64,000 bases of DNA, taken from Deltaproteobacteria bacterium (GTDB taxonomy: Bacteria > UBA10199 > GCA-002796325 > JACPFF01). The notes under the pieces were generated by a model. The model made no database searches. It had not been told where the DNA came from and saw nothing but the letters and a program-made list of their open reading frames with translations. Where the stretch lies: the NCBI GenBank assembly GCA_016210045.1, contig JACQUX010000005.1, forward strand, positions 59,823-123,822. Direction: 5' to 3'. Each line of letters begins with the position of its first letter. Position 1 is the stretch's first letter. The position numbers and the translations under genes were made by a program. Shown here in pieces: positions 42,131-51,592 of this stretch.

Positions 42131-43705
42131 TCATTGTTTGGAGATCACGACCGTGACCGTATTGCCGAATAGGGTCTGCAGGATTCCCTGGGCGGCGAGC
42201 AATCCCGACCGTTCGGCGATACGGTGGCGGATTGGCGCCGCTAGCACCGATTGCTCGCTATCGATGCGGTCGTCGAGCGTGGGGTAGCCTTGACTCCTGC
42301 CATTGATCAAAATGCGATGCGATTGGGTCTGATCGAAGATGAGTCCTGCGGCGATGAGGGCCTCGTCGTCGTCTGCGGCGTCGTGGGCCGAAACCTGACG
42401 ACTCGCACGGAGGTGAATGTCGCCATTCGGGCGTTCCACGAGCACGAACTTCGCGGCGCGGGCGCCGGCGGCAAACATGCCGTGCAGATCGTCGAGCGAT
42501 TCGATGGCCGTGATGTCTCCGCCCGCACGTTCCCCCAAGCGATGCGCCCGTTCAACAGGGGTTTCATGAGCCGGTGCGGCACCCGCCGGAAGCGCCGCGC
42601 GCGCCCGCTCGTCGTGTTCTCTGGGCGAAGTCGTCGGAAGCCCTCCGGGGCGGCGTGGCATCTCAGTCGCGGTTTTGTGAAATTTCCACATCTTCCACAT
42701 GGTCCGCGCCTCCGCCTTGGTCAGGTAGACGGCGCCTTGTTCGGCGAGATTTTGGACCTTAAGGGTGCCGGCGAATTCGCTGGTCTCGCCAGGCAATACG
42801 AGCGTGTCGGGTTCTCCCTCCGCGCTGATCCGGACATCGCGCATGCCTTCACTGGTCGCGACGACCGCAAAGATGCCGGTTCCTTGGTGGGGGAAACCGG
42901 CACAGGCCGTGGCGTCGATCCATCCAAGGTCCTGTGTGTCCAGCTTGGCGATGATCGAGACCGGATGCCCATGTCGCCTGGATAATGCGGCCTCCCGTTC
43001 CTGGCGGGCAGAGCGGGCGTCCGGTGTTTCCAACGATTGGGTGTTAGCGGGGCGGGCGCGTGCGCCACTGGGGCCCGGACCACCTGGTCGTTCGCGGGCA
43101 TCGCTTGGTCGCGCGGGCGGAACGTGAATGACATGTGCGCCGGACGGGAGGGCGCCCGGTTGCAGTTCCGCGTGGGTTCTGGGCGGTCTGCGGCGTTCCG
43201 GTCGTTTGGGCCGAGGCGCCTTGGGGTCCTCGGCGAGCGGCGCCGCCGCCCCGTTCGGCGCGCCATTCGGTGCGGCGTCCGCGCGTTTGCCGTATTTGTG
43301 CCGCGACCAGAGCCAGATCGGTAGGGCGACGAGGGTAAAGAGGCCGGCCATAATCCCAATAATTGCCAGTCCCGACGTGAGCGGGTCCGGAGTCAGCAGC
43401 ACCGGCCCGGCGATGCTGCTGCACCGACCGCTCCAGCATTGGAGTTGTGAAGAAAACGATGTTGGAGCGGCAGCTGATGGGGCGACGCCCGGCACTGAGG
43501 TGCGTCGGGCCGTGTCGACCCCAATATCATTTGAGGGGGACAGGTACCGTCGGATAGGCTTGAATGCTGTATTTGAAGGTACCTGTCCCCCTCGGATGCA
43601 ATTGGTTGGAGGGTGGGGACTGCGCCGGGCCGTTGATGGCCGTACAGCTGGCGCTGGTGCCGTGATGCAATGGGCCGGTCTGGACCGGAGTCTGCTTGTA
43701 CGCAT
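42131..43705 (-). CDS. Membrane-anchored protein of unknown function in the sigma-28-like regulon
   Basis: A 524-residue protein. The N-terminal ~100 residues are basic and polar with no acidic residue before about 60 (MRTSRLRSRPAHCITAPAPAV...). One clear membrane helix follows (LAIIGIMAGLFTLVALPIWLW, about 115-135). A long Pro/Arg/Ala-rich disordered region to about 235 precedes C-terminal globular segments (HPVSIIAKLDTQDLGWIDATACAGF, YLTKAEARTMWKMWKF, ILQTLFGNTVTVVISKQ). A palindromic repeat (43533-43593) lies inside the coding sequence and encodes part of the N-terminal tail. The start at 43705 has GGGAG 7 nt upstream and a sigma-28-like promoter. Topology and function are unknown. Confidence 0.65.
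   Translation of the reverse strand: MRTSRLRSRPAHCITAPAPAVRPSTARRSPHPPTNCIRGGQVPSNTAFKPIRRYLSPSNDIGVDTARRTSVPGVAPSAAAPTSFSSQLQCWSGRCSSIAGPVLLTPDPLTSGLAIIGIMAGLFTLVALPIWLWSRHKYGKRADAAPNGAPNGAAAPLAEDPKAPRPKRPERRRPPRTHAELQPGALPSGAHVIHVPPARPSDARERPGGPGPSGARARPANTQSLETPDARSARQEREAALSRRHGHPVSIIAKLDTQDLGWIDATACAGFPHQGTGIFAVVATSEGMRDVRISAEGEPDTLVLPGETSEFAGTLKVQNLAEQGAVYLTKAEARTMWKMWKFHKTATEMPRRPGGLPTTSPREHDERARAALPAGAAPAHETPVERAHRLGERAGGDITAIESLDDLHGMFAAGARAAKFVLVERPNGDIHLRASRQVSAHDAADDDEALIAAGLIFDQTQSHRILINGRSQGYPTLDDRIDSEQSVLAAPIRHRIAERSGLLAAQGILQTLFGNTVTVVISKQ
43533..43593. repeat. REP-like inverted repeat inside a coding sequence
   Basis: Perfect 16-bp arms GAGGGGGACAGGTACC and GGTACCTGTCCCCCTC are separated by 29 bp. 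The element lies within codons ~38-58 of the leftward gene at 42131-43705 and keeps its frame open. Its form resembles REP elements mobilised by RAYT transposases, though none is in the window. Confidence 0.8.
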
Positions 43706-43738
43706 GGTCAGCTCCCTCGCAACGCCCCCGTGTCACCT

Positions 43739-43765
43739 TATTCGGTGCGGCGCCGAAAAGGTTGC
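43739..43765 (-). promoter_or_regulatory. Sigma-28-like promoter upstream of the membrane-anchored unknown gene
   Basis: Minus-strand GCAACCTT (43765-43758), 11 bases, then ACCGAATA (43746-43739), about 35 bp upstream of the ATG at 43705. It is weaker than the others (two changes in the -10 half) but at the same spacing, orientation and distance. Confidence 0.5.
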
Positions 43766-43922
43766 TAAAAAAATGGGGGGCCACATGACTGACTTCGGTC
43801 ATGGGGAAAAACGGAAAATTTTTCTTTCCTCTGCGCGCAACCTTCTGTAATGGCACCGACCATATTCGACTGGGTGTCATGGGTCAGTTCATGCGTTGGG
43901 GGAAACGCAGCCTCATTAATAT

Positions 43923-44492
43923 ATGGCGGACATGTCGTACGGATCACCATCACTCCTTCGGAAGTTCCTCCCGCTGACGCTCCTTATATGTAGCGTGGCG
44001 GGCGGCGCATATGCGTTATACGAAGTCGGGCGGAACGATGGCTACGCGCCGGACCAGCCGATCCCGTTTAGCCACCTCCGTCACGCGGGGGAATTGCAGA
44101 TTGCCTGTCAGTATTGCCACGCCAACACGGAGCAGGGGCGCGTGGCCACCGTGCCGTCGGTGAATATTTGTATGAACTGCCACAACGAAAAGGCCGGGGT
44201 CGGGTCCGGGCGGCCGGGGGTGGAATATCTGAAGGAGCGCTACGCGCGGGGCGAGGAAATCCCGTGGGTGCGGGTCCACGATTTGGCCGATTTCGTTTAT
44301 TTCAGCCATCGCCCGCATATGGCGAAGGGGATCAAGTGTGAAGAGTGTCACGGCAAGGTCGAAACCATGGCGCAGGTGGAACAAGTCGCGCCGTTGACCA
44401 TGGGGTGGTGCGTCGATTGCCACCGCAAACCGGACAAAGAACATCCGGAGAAACAGCAAGCGCTCACGGAGTGTACGACGTGTCATCAGTGA
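43923..44492 (+). CDS. actA: Alternative complex III pentahaem cytochrome c subunit ActA
   Basis: A 189-residue membrane-anchored cytochrome with one N-terminal hydrophobic helix (FLPLTLLICSVAGGAYALY) and five CxxCH haem sites: CQYCH, CMNCH, CEECH, CVDCH and CTTCH at the very end. This is the layout of ActA, which passes electrons from the quinol-oxidising core to downstream carriers. It is the first gene of the act-cox operon. A TTGGGG-N17-ATATAT just before the ATG is a possible promoter, and the start at 43923 would then be nearly leaderless; an ATG at 43932 is an alternative. Confidence 0.92.
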   Translation: MADMSYGSPSLLRKFLPLTLLICSVAGGAYALYEVGRNDGYAPDQPIPFSHLRHAGELQIACQYCHANTEQGRVATVPSVNICMNCHNEKAGVGSGRPGVEYLKERYARGEEIPWVRVHDLADFVYFSHRPHMAKGIKCEECHGKVETMAQVEQVAPLTMGWCVDCHRKPDKEHPEKQQALTECTTCHQ

Positions 44493-47400
44493 ACGACAAA
44501 ACCTATTGGATGGCGGCGGGCGAGCCGGCGGCGGCGCGGAAGGAATTTCTGTCCGATCCGCGCGACCAGCCGCCGGCCGACGGCGAATTCTCGCGGCGCG
44601 ACTTTTTGAAGCTGGTTGGCATTTCGTCCGTGCTGGCCGGAGCGGCGGCCTGCGCGCGGCGTCCGGTGGAAAAGATCGTCCCGTATTTGAATCGTCCCGA
44701 AGAGGCCACGCCGGGGACTCCGTTGTGGTACGCCTCCACGGCCGATTGCCCGTGCCGTTGCGGCGTGTTGGTGAAGACGCGGGAAGGGCGGCCGATCAAA
44801 CTGGAAGGCAATCCCGATCATCCGGTGAATCGCGGTGGACTGTGTACGTGGTCGCAGGCCGCGGTCTGGAATCTCTACGACCCGGATCGCTTGATGCATC
44901 CGTTGCGGCACGAACCGAATGCGAACACGTTTCACAAAATCACTTGGGACGAGATCGACGAACGCGCGCGGTTGGTGTTGGGTCCGGCCTCGAAGGTCTG
45001 GTTACTGACCGACGCCTCGGTGAGCGGCGGTCCGGCGACGCAACAACTGATCCGCGATTTTCTTGCCAGCCAGCAGAGCGGGCGGCATGTGGTGTATCAA
45101 CCCATTAACACCGAAGCGATCGCACGGGGTCGGGCCGCGGCCTATGGCGCGGAGACCGGGGTGCCGCATTATCGCTTCGATCGCGCCGATGTCGTCGTTT
45201 CGTTCGCGGCCGATTTTCTCGGCACCTGGATCTCGCCGGTAGAATTCGCGCGCGAGTGGGCCAGCCGGCGGCGCTTGGTGGATGCACAGCAGACGACAAT
45301 GTCTCGGCTGATCTGCTTCGAGCCGACGCTGTCGTTGACGGGGACGAATGCCGACGAACGACATCTCGTGCGTCCATCCAGTCTTCCGGCCGTTGCGTTG
45401 GCGTTGGCGCACGAAGTCGCCGTGTTGGCCCATGACGCCGGCGTCGCGTCGCTTCCGCCATCCTTCGATCGGGCTGTGGAAGGCGGACGTGGCGCGCCAG
45501 TCACCACCGCGGCACACACCTCGATGTTGCATATTCCCGCTGCGGTCGTGCAGCGCGTGGCGCGGGAATTATGGGCGGCGCGTGGCAAATCGCTGCTCGT
45601 GGCCGGGACGCTGGATGGCGCGGACGGCGAGCGACTGCAAGTCATCATCAATTATTTGAATGCCGTGTTGGGCAATGAAGGCAAAACGATCGAGAGCCAA
45701 CGGCGCAGTCGTCAGGCGGAAGGCTCGTATGCCGACCTGCAACAGTTGGTCGCGGCGATGCAGGCTGGTCAAGTGGATACGCTGCTGATCGCCGGAGGGA
45801 ATCCGTTGTACGCCCTGCCGGCCGCGTCGGGCTTCGCGGAAGCCGTCAAACAGGTGCCGGTAGTTTTCCACCTGACTGACCGGCGCGACGAGACGTGCGC
45901 GGTGGCGCATTACGTCCTGCCGACGTCGCACTTCTTGGAAAGCTGGGGCGACGCGGAGCCGCAGACCGGCGTGTATAGTTTGGTGCAGCCGACGATCGCG
46001 CCGTTGTATCAAACGCGCTCCGTTGGTGAAATTCTCCATAGGTGGCTGCCACCGGAGCGGCAACAAAAAGATTGGCACACGTATTTGCGCGCGGTGTGGC
46101 GCGATACCGTCTATGCACACAGTGGGCGCGCTGTCTCGTTCGACACCTTTTGGGAAGGGGCGTTGCGTCTCGGGGCGGTGGTCGCGGCGGCGGAATCAAC
46201 GCCGGCGCCGCAGTCGTCGTTTGATCTGGAATCGTTGGCGGCGGCCGTGCGCGCGAGTGGGCTAACGACCGCGTCGGAGGGGTTTGAATTGGTGTGCCAG
46301 CCGTCGCTGGCGTTGTACGACGGCCGCTACGCCAACAACGGCTGGCTGCAAGAACTCCCGGATCCGGTCACGAAAATTACTTGGGACAATTATTTGTCGA
46401 TCGCGCCGATCACCGCGGCGACGTTGGCAGTACACGAGGCCGACTTGGTGCGCGTCACGGTGCCCGGTGCCGGTGGCAGTGCCACGTTTGAACTCCCCGT
46501 CCACATTCAACCCGGGATGCACGAGCGGGCCGTGGCGGTGGCACTCGGGTACGGGCGGCGCGCGGCCGGCCGGGTGGGGAACGGCGTCGGCGTGGCCGTG
46601 GCCGACGCGGCGCAATCCGCGGATGGCCGTTTGCGTTGGACGGTGGCCGGCGTCACGCTCCAGCCGACCGGACGCCAGGCGGAATTGGCGTGTACGCAGG
46701 GGCATCATCGGATCGACGCGACCGTCGGCGGCGTGCGTTTTGGGCCGCGTCCGATTGTGCGCGAAACAACACTGGCTGACTATCTGCACCATCCGGAGGC
46801 GGGGCAATTCGGCGCTGCGCCCGCCATCGATCAGGGAGATCCAGGAGGGCGGGCTGCGCACGACGCGGGCGAAGGCGGCGGGCATGCTGCGCCCGCCAAC
46901 CATAACGGAGATCCAGGAGGGCGGGGTCATGGGCCGGAAGAAGCGCAGCCCTCCATGTGGGCGCCGTTCAAATACGAAGGCTATCGCTGGGCGATGGCGG
47001 TCGATTTGAGCACGTGTACCGGGTGCAGTGCGTGCGTTGTGGCGTGCCAAGTGGAAAACAATATTCCGCCGGTCGGCAAAAAACATGTCTTGACCGGACG
47101 CGAGATGCACTGGATCCGGATCGATCGTTATTACTCGGGCCCCGAAGACCATCCGGAAACCATTCATCAACCGATGATGTGTCAGCACTGCGAAAAAGCG
47201 CCATGCGAGACGGTGTGTCCGGTGTTGGCCACGGTGCATGACAACGAAGGCCTGAATGTCCAAGTGTACAATCGCTGCGTCGGCACGCGGTATTGCGCGA
47301 ACAACTGTCCGTATAAAGTGCGGCGCTTCAACTGGTTCGATTACGGCAATCGGCGCCGCGCGGCGTATGCGTGGCCGGAGCCGCTCCATCTGATGTTGAA

Positions 47401-47707
47401 TCCCGACGTGACGGTGCGCGAAAAAGGCGTGATGGAAAAGTGCACGTTCTGTGTGCAACGGATTCGGAGCGCGAAAGAAGACGCGAAGATGCGCGACGAA
47501 AAGGTGCGCGACGGCGATTTCCAGACGGCGTGTCAACAAGGGTGTCCGACCGGCGCGATCGTCTTCGGGAATGTGAACGATCCAGAAAGTCGCGTGGCGC
47601 AATTGGCGCGCGGCCCGCGCGGCTATCACGCGCTTTGGGAACTGAACATTTTGCCGCAAGTGACGTATTTGACGAAAGTGAGAAACACGACGGTGACTGG
47701 TGGCTAG
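44489..47707 (+). CDS. actB: Alternative complex III iron-sulfur subunit ActB
   Basis: A 1072-residue fusion of a molybdopterin-oxidoreductase-like domain (without evident Mo-cofactor role in this family) and a ferredoxin-like domain. A twin-arginine-type start ([16 protein letters not shown]) suggests Tat export. The C-terminal part has the cluster-binding cysteine sets [37 protein letters not shown] and CTFC...CQQGCPTG, giving three [4Fe-4S] and one [3Fe-4S] cluster in known complexes. The start is GTG at 44489, overlapping actA (GTGA). The linker between domains (about 780-830) contains a short DNA repeat, seen as two GDPGGR units. Confidence 0.92.
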   Translation: MNDKTYWMAAGEPAAARKEFLSDPRDQPPADGEFSRRDFLKLVGISSVLAGAAACARRPVEKIVPYLNRPEEATPGTPLWYASTADCPCRCGVLVKTREGRPIKLEGNPDHPVNRGGLCTWSQAAVWNLYDPDRLMHPLRHEPNANTFHKITWDEIDERARLVLGPASKVWLLTDASVSGGPATQQLIRDFLASQQSGRHVVYQPINTEAIARGRAAAYGAETGVPHYRFDRADVVVSFAADFLGTWISPVEFAREWASRRRLVDAQQTTMSRLICFEPTLSLTGTNADERHLVRPSSLPAVALALAHEVAVLAHDAGVASLPPSFDRAVEGGRGAPVTTAAHTSMLHIPAAVVQRVARELWAARGKSLLVAGTLDGADGERLQVIINYLNAVLGNEGKTIESQRRSRQAEGSYADLQQLVAAMQAGQVDTLLIAGGNPLYALPAASGFAEAVKQVPVVFHLTDRRDETCAVAHYVLPTSHFLESWGDAEPQTGVYSLVQPTIAPLYQTRSVGEILHRWLPPERQQKDWHTYLRAVWRDTVYAHSGRAVSFDTFWEGALRLGAVVAAAESTPAPQSSFDLESLAAAVRASGLTTASEGFELVCQPSLALYDGRYANNGWLQELPDPVTKITWDNYLSIAPITAATLAVHEADLVRVTVPGAGGSATFELPVHIQPGMHERAVAVALGYGRRAAGRVGNGVGVAVADAAQSADGRLRWTVAGVTLQPTGRQAELACTQGHHRIDATVGGVRFGPRPIVRETTLADYLHHPEAGQFGAAPAIDQGDPGGRAAHDAGEGGGHAAPANHNGDPGGRGHGPEEAQPSMWAPFKYEGYRWAMAVDLSTCTGCSACVVACQVENNIPPVGKKHVLTGREMHWIRIDRYYSGPEDHPETIHQPMMCQHCEKAPCETVCPVLATVHDNEGLNVQVYNRCVGTRYCANNCPYKVRRFNWFDYGNRRRAAYAWPEPLHLMLNPDVTVREKGVMEKCTFCVQRIRSAKEDAKMRDEKVRDGDFQTACQQGCPTGAIVFGNVNDPESRVAQLARGPRGYHALWELNILPQVTYLTKVRNTTVTGG

Positions 47708-47762
47708 TGACTGGTGACTCGTGGTCCGTGCCCCAGTCACCAGCCACTAGTCACCAGTCACC
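47692..47762. repeat. Long inverted repeat between actB and actC
   Basis: Arms of 28 bp (47692-47719 and 47735-47762) are built from the unit GTGACTGGTGACTAGTG and its complement, with two mismatches. The left arm contains the stop codon of actB. It could form a strong hairpin that attenuates actC relative to actB. The repeat unit itself looks like a dispersed element. Confidence 0.8.
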
Positions 47763-47790
47763 CGCACCGTACGGACGTACGAGAGTAAAT

Positions 47791-49176
47791 ATGGCCTTGA
47801 CGAACACGGCTGTGACGACCTTAGCGAAGGAACCGCTCATCGCGCCGCACAAGCGGATCTCGGACGTTAACGACGACGTCTGTCGGCCGCTGGAAACCTT
47901 TCCCACGGCCTCGTGGTATATCTGTTTCGCGTTGGCCGCGAGCCTCGCGTTGCTCACGGTCGGACTGATCGGTTACCAACTCCACACCGGGATGGGCGTC
48001 TGGGGTTTGAACCATCCGGTCGGATGGGGTATCGACATCACCAATTTCGTGTTCTGGATCGGCATCGGCCACGCCGGCACCTTGATTTCGGCGATTCTGT
48101 TCCTGTTCCGGCAAAAGTGGCGCACCTCGATTAATCGCAGCGCCGAAGCGATGACGATCTTCGCGGTGATGACGGCCGGGATCTTTCCACTCATTCATAC
48201 TGGCCGTTCTTGGTACGACTTCTGGTTGTTTCCGTATCCGAACATGCGGCGACTCTGGGTCAACTTCCGCAGCCCGTTGTTGTGGGACGTCTTCGCCGTC
48301 TCCACGTATTTCACCATCTCGTTGTTGTTTTGGTATTTAGGCCTGGTGCCGGATTTGGCCACGGTGCGGGATCGCGCGAAAAATAAGATTCGTAAATTCG
48401 TCTACGGCATGATGTCGCTCGGCTGGAACGGGTCGGAACGGGCATGGAAGCATTACGAACACGCGTACCTGCTCTTGGCCGGGCTTTCCACGCCGCTCGT
48501 GCTCTCGGTGCACAGCATCGTGAGTTTCGATTTCGCGATCTCCGTGCTGCCGGGATGGCATACCACGATCTTCCCGCCGTATTTTGTCGCGGGCGCCGTC
48601 TTTTCCGGCTTCGCGATGGTCGTCACATTGCTCGTGATCGTGCGCAAACTGTTCCGGCTCGAGGAATACATCACGCTCAAACATTTGGAGAACATGAACC
48701 GGATCATCCTGCTGACCGGGATGATGGTCGGCTACGCGTATGGGACCGAATTTTTCATCGCGTGGTACAGCGGGAGCGACTTCGAACGCTTTGCGTTTAT
48801 CAATCGCGCGTTGGGACCGTACGCGTGGTCGTACTGGATCATGATCAGTTGCAACGTGCTGATCCCGCAAGTCTACTGGTTCAAAAAAATGCGGCGGAGC
48901 TTAGTGGCGATGTTCATCATCTCGATCTTCGTGAATATCGGGATGTGGTTCGAACGGTTTGTGATCATCGTCACGTCGTTGCATCGCGATTTTCTGCCGG
49001 TCAATTGGGGACTCTACAAACCGACGTTTGTCGATATCGGGATTACCGTGGGGAGTTTCGGCGTCTTCTTCACGTTCTTTTTGCTGTTTTGCCGCGTGTT
49101 GCCAGTGATTGCCATGGCGGAAGTGAAACACACGATGGTGGCGGAGGCGAAGCACGCACCCGCGAGTGGACATTAA
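47791..49176 (+). CDS. actC: Alternative complex III NrfD-like membrane subunit ActC
   Basis: A 461-residue integral membrane protein of the NrfD/PsrC family with about ten helices. Characteristic parts are [30 protein letters not shown], the charged loop [28 protein letters not shown] and the quinol-site region [29 protein letters not shown]. It couples quinol oxidation to the peripheral haem and Fe-S subunits. The ATG at 47791 is chosen after the hairpin; GAGAGTAAAT precedes it. Confidence 0.93.
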   Translation: MALTNTAVTTLAKEPLIAPHKRISDVNDDVCRPLETFPTASWYICFALAASLALLTVGLIGYQLHTGMGVWGLNHPVGWGIDITNFVFWIGIGHAGTLISAILFLFRQKWRTSINRSAEAMTIFAVMTAGIFPLIHTGRSWYDFWLFPYPNMRRLWVNFRSPLLWDVFAVSTYFTISLLFWYLGLVPDLATVRDRAKNKIRKFVYGMMSLGWNGSERAWKHYEHAYLLLAGLSTPLVLSVHSIVSFDFAISVLPGWHTTIFPPYFVAGAVFSGFAMVVTLLVIVRKLFRLEEYITLKHLENMNRIILLTGMMVGYAYGTEFFIAWYSGSDFERFAFINRALGPYAWSYWIMISCNVLIPQVYWFKKMRRSLVAMFIISIFVNIGMWFERFVIIVTSLHRDFLPVNWGLYKPTFVDIGITVGSFGVFFTFFLLFCRVLPVIAMAEVKHTMVAEAKHAPASGH

Positions 49177-49177
49177 T

Positions 49178-49687
49178 ATGCAACAGTCGTCCGGTGTATT
49201 GGCGATGTTTCAAGATTCCGACGCCTTGTTGAAAGGCGGTACGGAGTTGCGGGAGCGCGGCCTAGTCGGGATGGACGCGTTCACGCCGTTCCCGGTGCAT
49301 GGCGTGGATCAAGCGCTCGGGATCAAACGGTCGTGGGTCTCTGCGGTCACGTTGCTGTTCGGCGTGCTCGGCTGTCTCGGCGGCTTGCTGTTGCAGATTT
49401 GGACGTCGGCGTATGCGTGGCCGTTGAATGTCGGTGGGAAACCGTTGGCGTCGGTGCCGGCGTTTATTCCGATCGTATTCGAATGTACCGTGTTGCTCGG
49501 CGGGGTGTGCACGTTCTTCGGCGTGATCGGATTTTGCGGATTGCCGCGCGTAGCGCGTCCGCCGGTCGATCCACGCGTGACGGCGGATAGTTTCGCGTTA
49601 TGGGTCCCGGTGTCGGCGGCGGCGCAGCGCGCGGACGTCGAACGGATCGTCAAGGTCGCGGGAGCGTATGAGGTGCGGAGTGGGTAG
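49178..49687 (+). CDS. actD: Alternative complex III subunit ActD (DUF3341)
   Basis: A 169-residue protein with two membrane helices (AVTLLFGVLGCLGGLLLQIWTSA and FIPIVFECTVLLGGVCTFFGVIGF) and the DUF3341 N-terminus DALLKGGTELRERG...FTPFPVHG. ActD holds the complex together at the membrane. The start at 49178 is 1 bp after actC. A short SYG-less C-terminal domain ends in KVAGAYEVRSG. A family 1 palindromic repeat separates it from actE. Confidence 0.9.
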   Translation: MQQSSGVLAMFQDSDALLKGGTELRERGLVGMDAFTPFPVHGVDQALGIKRSWVSAVTLLFGVLGCLGGLLLQIWTSAYAWPLNVGGKPLASVPAFIPIVFECTVLLGGVCTFFGVIGFCGLPRVARPPVDPRVTADSFALWVPVSAAAQRADVERIVKVAGAYEVRSG

Positions 49688-49710
49688 AGCACGTGGACAT
49701 TTGAAGGGGT

Positions 49711-49778
49711 GTCATTCTGAGCCGCAGGCGAAGAATCCAGGGGCATCAATTGGATCCTTCGCTATTGCTCAGGATGAC
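49711..49778. repeat. Dispersed palindromic repeat, family 1, third copy
   Basis: GTCATTCTGAGC at the left and GCTCAGGATGAC at the right, with GAAGAATCCA/TTGGATCCTTC inside. It is the simplest of the three copies: no CCGCC hairpin is embedded. It lies in the middle of the act operon between actD and actE. Confidence 0.85.
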
Positions 49779-49799
49779 GGCATGGGCTGTGAATCTGTA

Positions 49800-50387
49800 A
49801 TGCCTCGTAACATTCATCGATTCGTAATGGCACTCATCTGTGCTGGGATGTGTGTCGCTGCATGTGGTCGCAATCAGACGACGTGGGAGTATATGCCCGA
49901 CATGATGGATCAAGTGACGGTGAAGACCTACGAACCGGATGCGTTGAGCCCCGATGGCAAAAAAGTCCGCTTGCCGGTGGCGGGCACGGTGCCGCGTAAC
50001 TTCGAAGCGTATCCGTTTGCGGTCGAAGCGGGCGAACTGGCCGGACGGGAGTTGGTCAATCCGCTGCCGCGCACGCTCGAAATCCTGCAACGCGGCAAGA
50101 AGTCGTATGGGTATTATTGCGTGCCGTGTCACGGCGTCGGCGGCGAAGGCAATGGGCCCGTGGTGCCGAAATTCCCGCAACCGCCGACACTGTTGTCAGA
50201 TAAAGTGCACGAATGGCCCGACGGGCGGATTTTCCACGTGATCACGCGCGGCCAAAACCTGATGCCGCATTACGCGTCGCAAATGGCGCCGGATGAGCGC
50301 TGGGCCGTGGTGCACTATGTCCGCGTGCTGCAACGCGCCGGCAAGCCGACGGCCGAGGACGTGCAGAAAGTGTTGGGACAGCCATGA
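49800..50387 (+). CDS. actE: Alternative complex III monohaem cytochrome c lipoprotein ActE
   Basis: A 195-residue lipoprotein cytochrome c. The signal FVMALICAGMCVAAC gives a lipobox, and the single haem site is CVPCH in YYCVPCHGVGGEGNGPV, with an axial Met likely in GQNLMPHYASQM. The N-terminal ~100 residues before the haem follow the ActE pattern (MPDMMDQVTVKTYEPD, FEAYPFAVEAGELAGRELVNPL). The start at 49800 is chosen from the signal peptide, directly after the palindrome. It overlaps actF by 4 bp (ATGA). Confidence 0.9.
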   Translation: MPRNIHRFVMALICAGMCVAACGRNQTTWEYMPDMMDQVTVKTYEPDALSPDGKKVRLPVAGTVPRNFEAYPFAVEAGELAGRELVNPLPRTLEILQRGKKSYGYYCVPCHGVGGEGNGPVVPKFPQPPTLLSDKVHEWPDGRIFHVITRGQNLMPHYASQMAPDERWAVVHYVRVLQRAGKPTAEDVQKVLGQP

Positions 50388-51592
50388 CGGCACTGCATTC
50401 GACCCATATCCAACCGCTGCCGCATATCGGCCCGGTGCATATCCCGCGCGTGTTGCGCGTGGCCTGCGTCGTGGCCGTGTTGATCGGCGCGGCGACGTTT
50501 TTTTGGTCGTTAGGGCATGACCCAGCGCGTGCGTGGCACAATTATTTGCTCAATTATTTCTATTGGCTCTGTCTCGGACTCGGCGGCGCGGTGTTCGTCG
50601 CGATCCAATATTTGACCGGTTCCGTCTGGAGCGTCGGTTTGCGCCGTACGGCGGAGGCATTAGTCGCGTATTTGCCACTCGGCGCGTTGCTGTTCGGAGG
50701 TCTCGTCGTGGGCGGCAGCCAGCTCTACGATTGGACCAATCCGACGTACGTCGCGGCCCATGCGGTCGTAGCGAAAAAGGCCGCGTATCTGAATTGGTCC
50801 GCGTTCGCCACGCGGCATTTGCTGACATTAATGATCTGGATCGCGTGTGCGCTCTACTTCGTGCGCAACTCGCTCCGCCAGGACCGCACCAAAGAGGCCG
50901 CGCTGACGCAGCGCAACACCAAAATGGCCGCGGGGTTCATGATCGTCTTTGCGCTCAGCTTCACGCTCGCGTGTTTCGATCTACTGATGTCGCTCGACGC
51001 CACGTGGTTCAGCACCATCTTCGGCGTCTATGGATTCGCCGGCCTCTTCCTCAGCACCATCGCGATGATGACGATCCTGGCCGTGCCGCTGTATCGCGGC
51101 GGTCACTTCGGGCCGTATGTCCGCGCCAACGACCACTTGTTCGATTTGGGCAAATTGATGTTCGCGTTCACGGTGTTTTGGGCCTACATCGCGTTCTCGC
51201 AATTCATGCTGATTTGGTACGCGGATCTCCCGGAAGAGACCGGCTATATGATTCAGCGGATGAGCGGCCATTGGCTCCCGGTCGCGTGGGCGCTGCTGAT
51301 CTTCAAATTCATCCTCCCGTTCCTGTTATTGCTCTCGCAAGATTGGAAAAAACGTCCCGGCTTTCTCTTCTTCATGGCGCTGTGGGTGTTAGCGGCGCAC
51401 TATCTGGACATTTACTGGCTGGTCTTCCCGCATTACTCGATGCAGACGCCGATCTTCGGATGGTCGGAAATTGGCGTGTTTTGCGGCTTTGCCGGCATGT
51501 TTGGGCTGTGCATCACGGGTTTTCTGAGTCGCGTCTCCGCCGTGCCGATCGGCGATCCGCGACTTCACGAAGCGGTGGAGTTTCATCAATGA
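50384..51592 (+). CDS. actF: Alternative complex III membrane subunit ActF
   Basis: A 402-residue polytopic protein of the ActF/NrfD-related kind with about ten helices. Landmarks are HNYLLNYFYWLCLGLGGAVFVAIQYLTGS near 45, TRHLLTLMIWIACALYFVRN, CFDLLMSLDATWFSTIFGVYGFAG and IQRMSGHWLPVAWALLIFKFILPFLLLLSQD. It pairs with ActC in the membrane. Start and stop overlap neighbouring genes by 4 bp on both sides (ATGA), which supports tight stoichiometric translation. Confidence 0.92.
   Translation: MTALHSTHIQPLPHIGPVHIPRVLRVACVVAVLIGAATFFWSLGHDPARAWHNYLLNYFYWLCLGLGGAVFVAIQYLTGSVWSVGLRRTAEALVAYLPLGALLFGGLVVGGSQLYDWTNPTYVAAHAVVAKKAAYLNWSAFATRHLLTLMIWIACALYFVRNSLRQDRTKEAALTQRNTKMAAGFMIVFALSFTLACFDLLMSLDATWFSTIFGVYGFAGLFLSTIAMMTILAVPLYRGGHFGPYVRANDHLFDLGKLMFAFTVFWAYIAFSQFMLIWYADLPEETGYMIQRMSGHWLPVAWALLIFKFILPFLLLLSQDWKKRPGFLFFMALWVLAAHYLDIYWLVFPHYSMQTPIFGWSEIGVFCGFAGMFGLCITGFLSRVSAVPIGDPRLHEAVEFHQ

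Noticed and set aside
43836..43860. A GCAACCTT with CCGACCAT upstream of actA as another sigma-28-like site
   Set aside because: The -10 half matches poorly at the 11-bp spacing and the act operon start has a better vegetative candidate.
46262..47740. A 492-codon open frame antisense to actB
   Set aside because: actB is certain from its cluster-binding cysteines; the antisense product is Arg/His-rich and has no family features.
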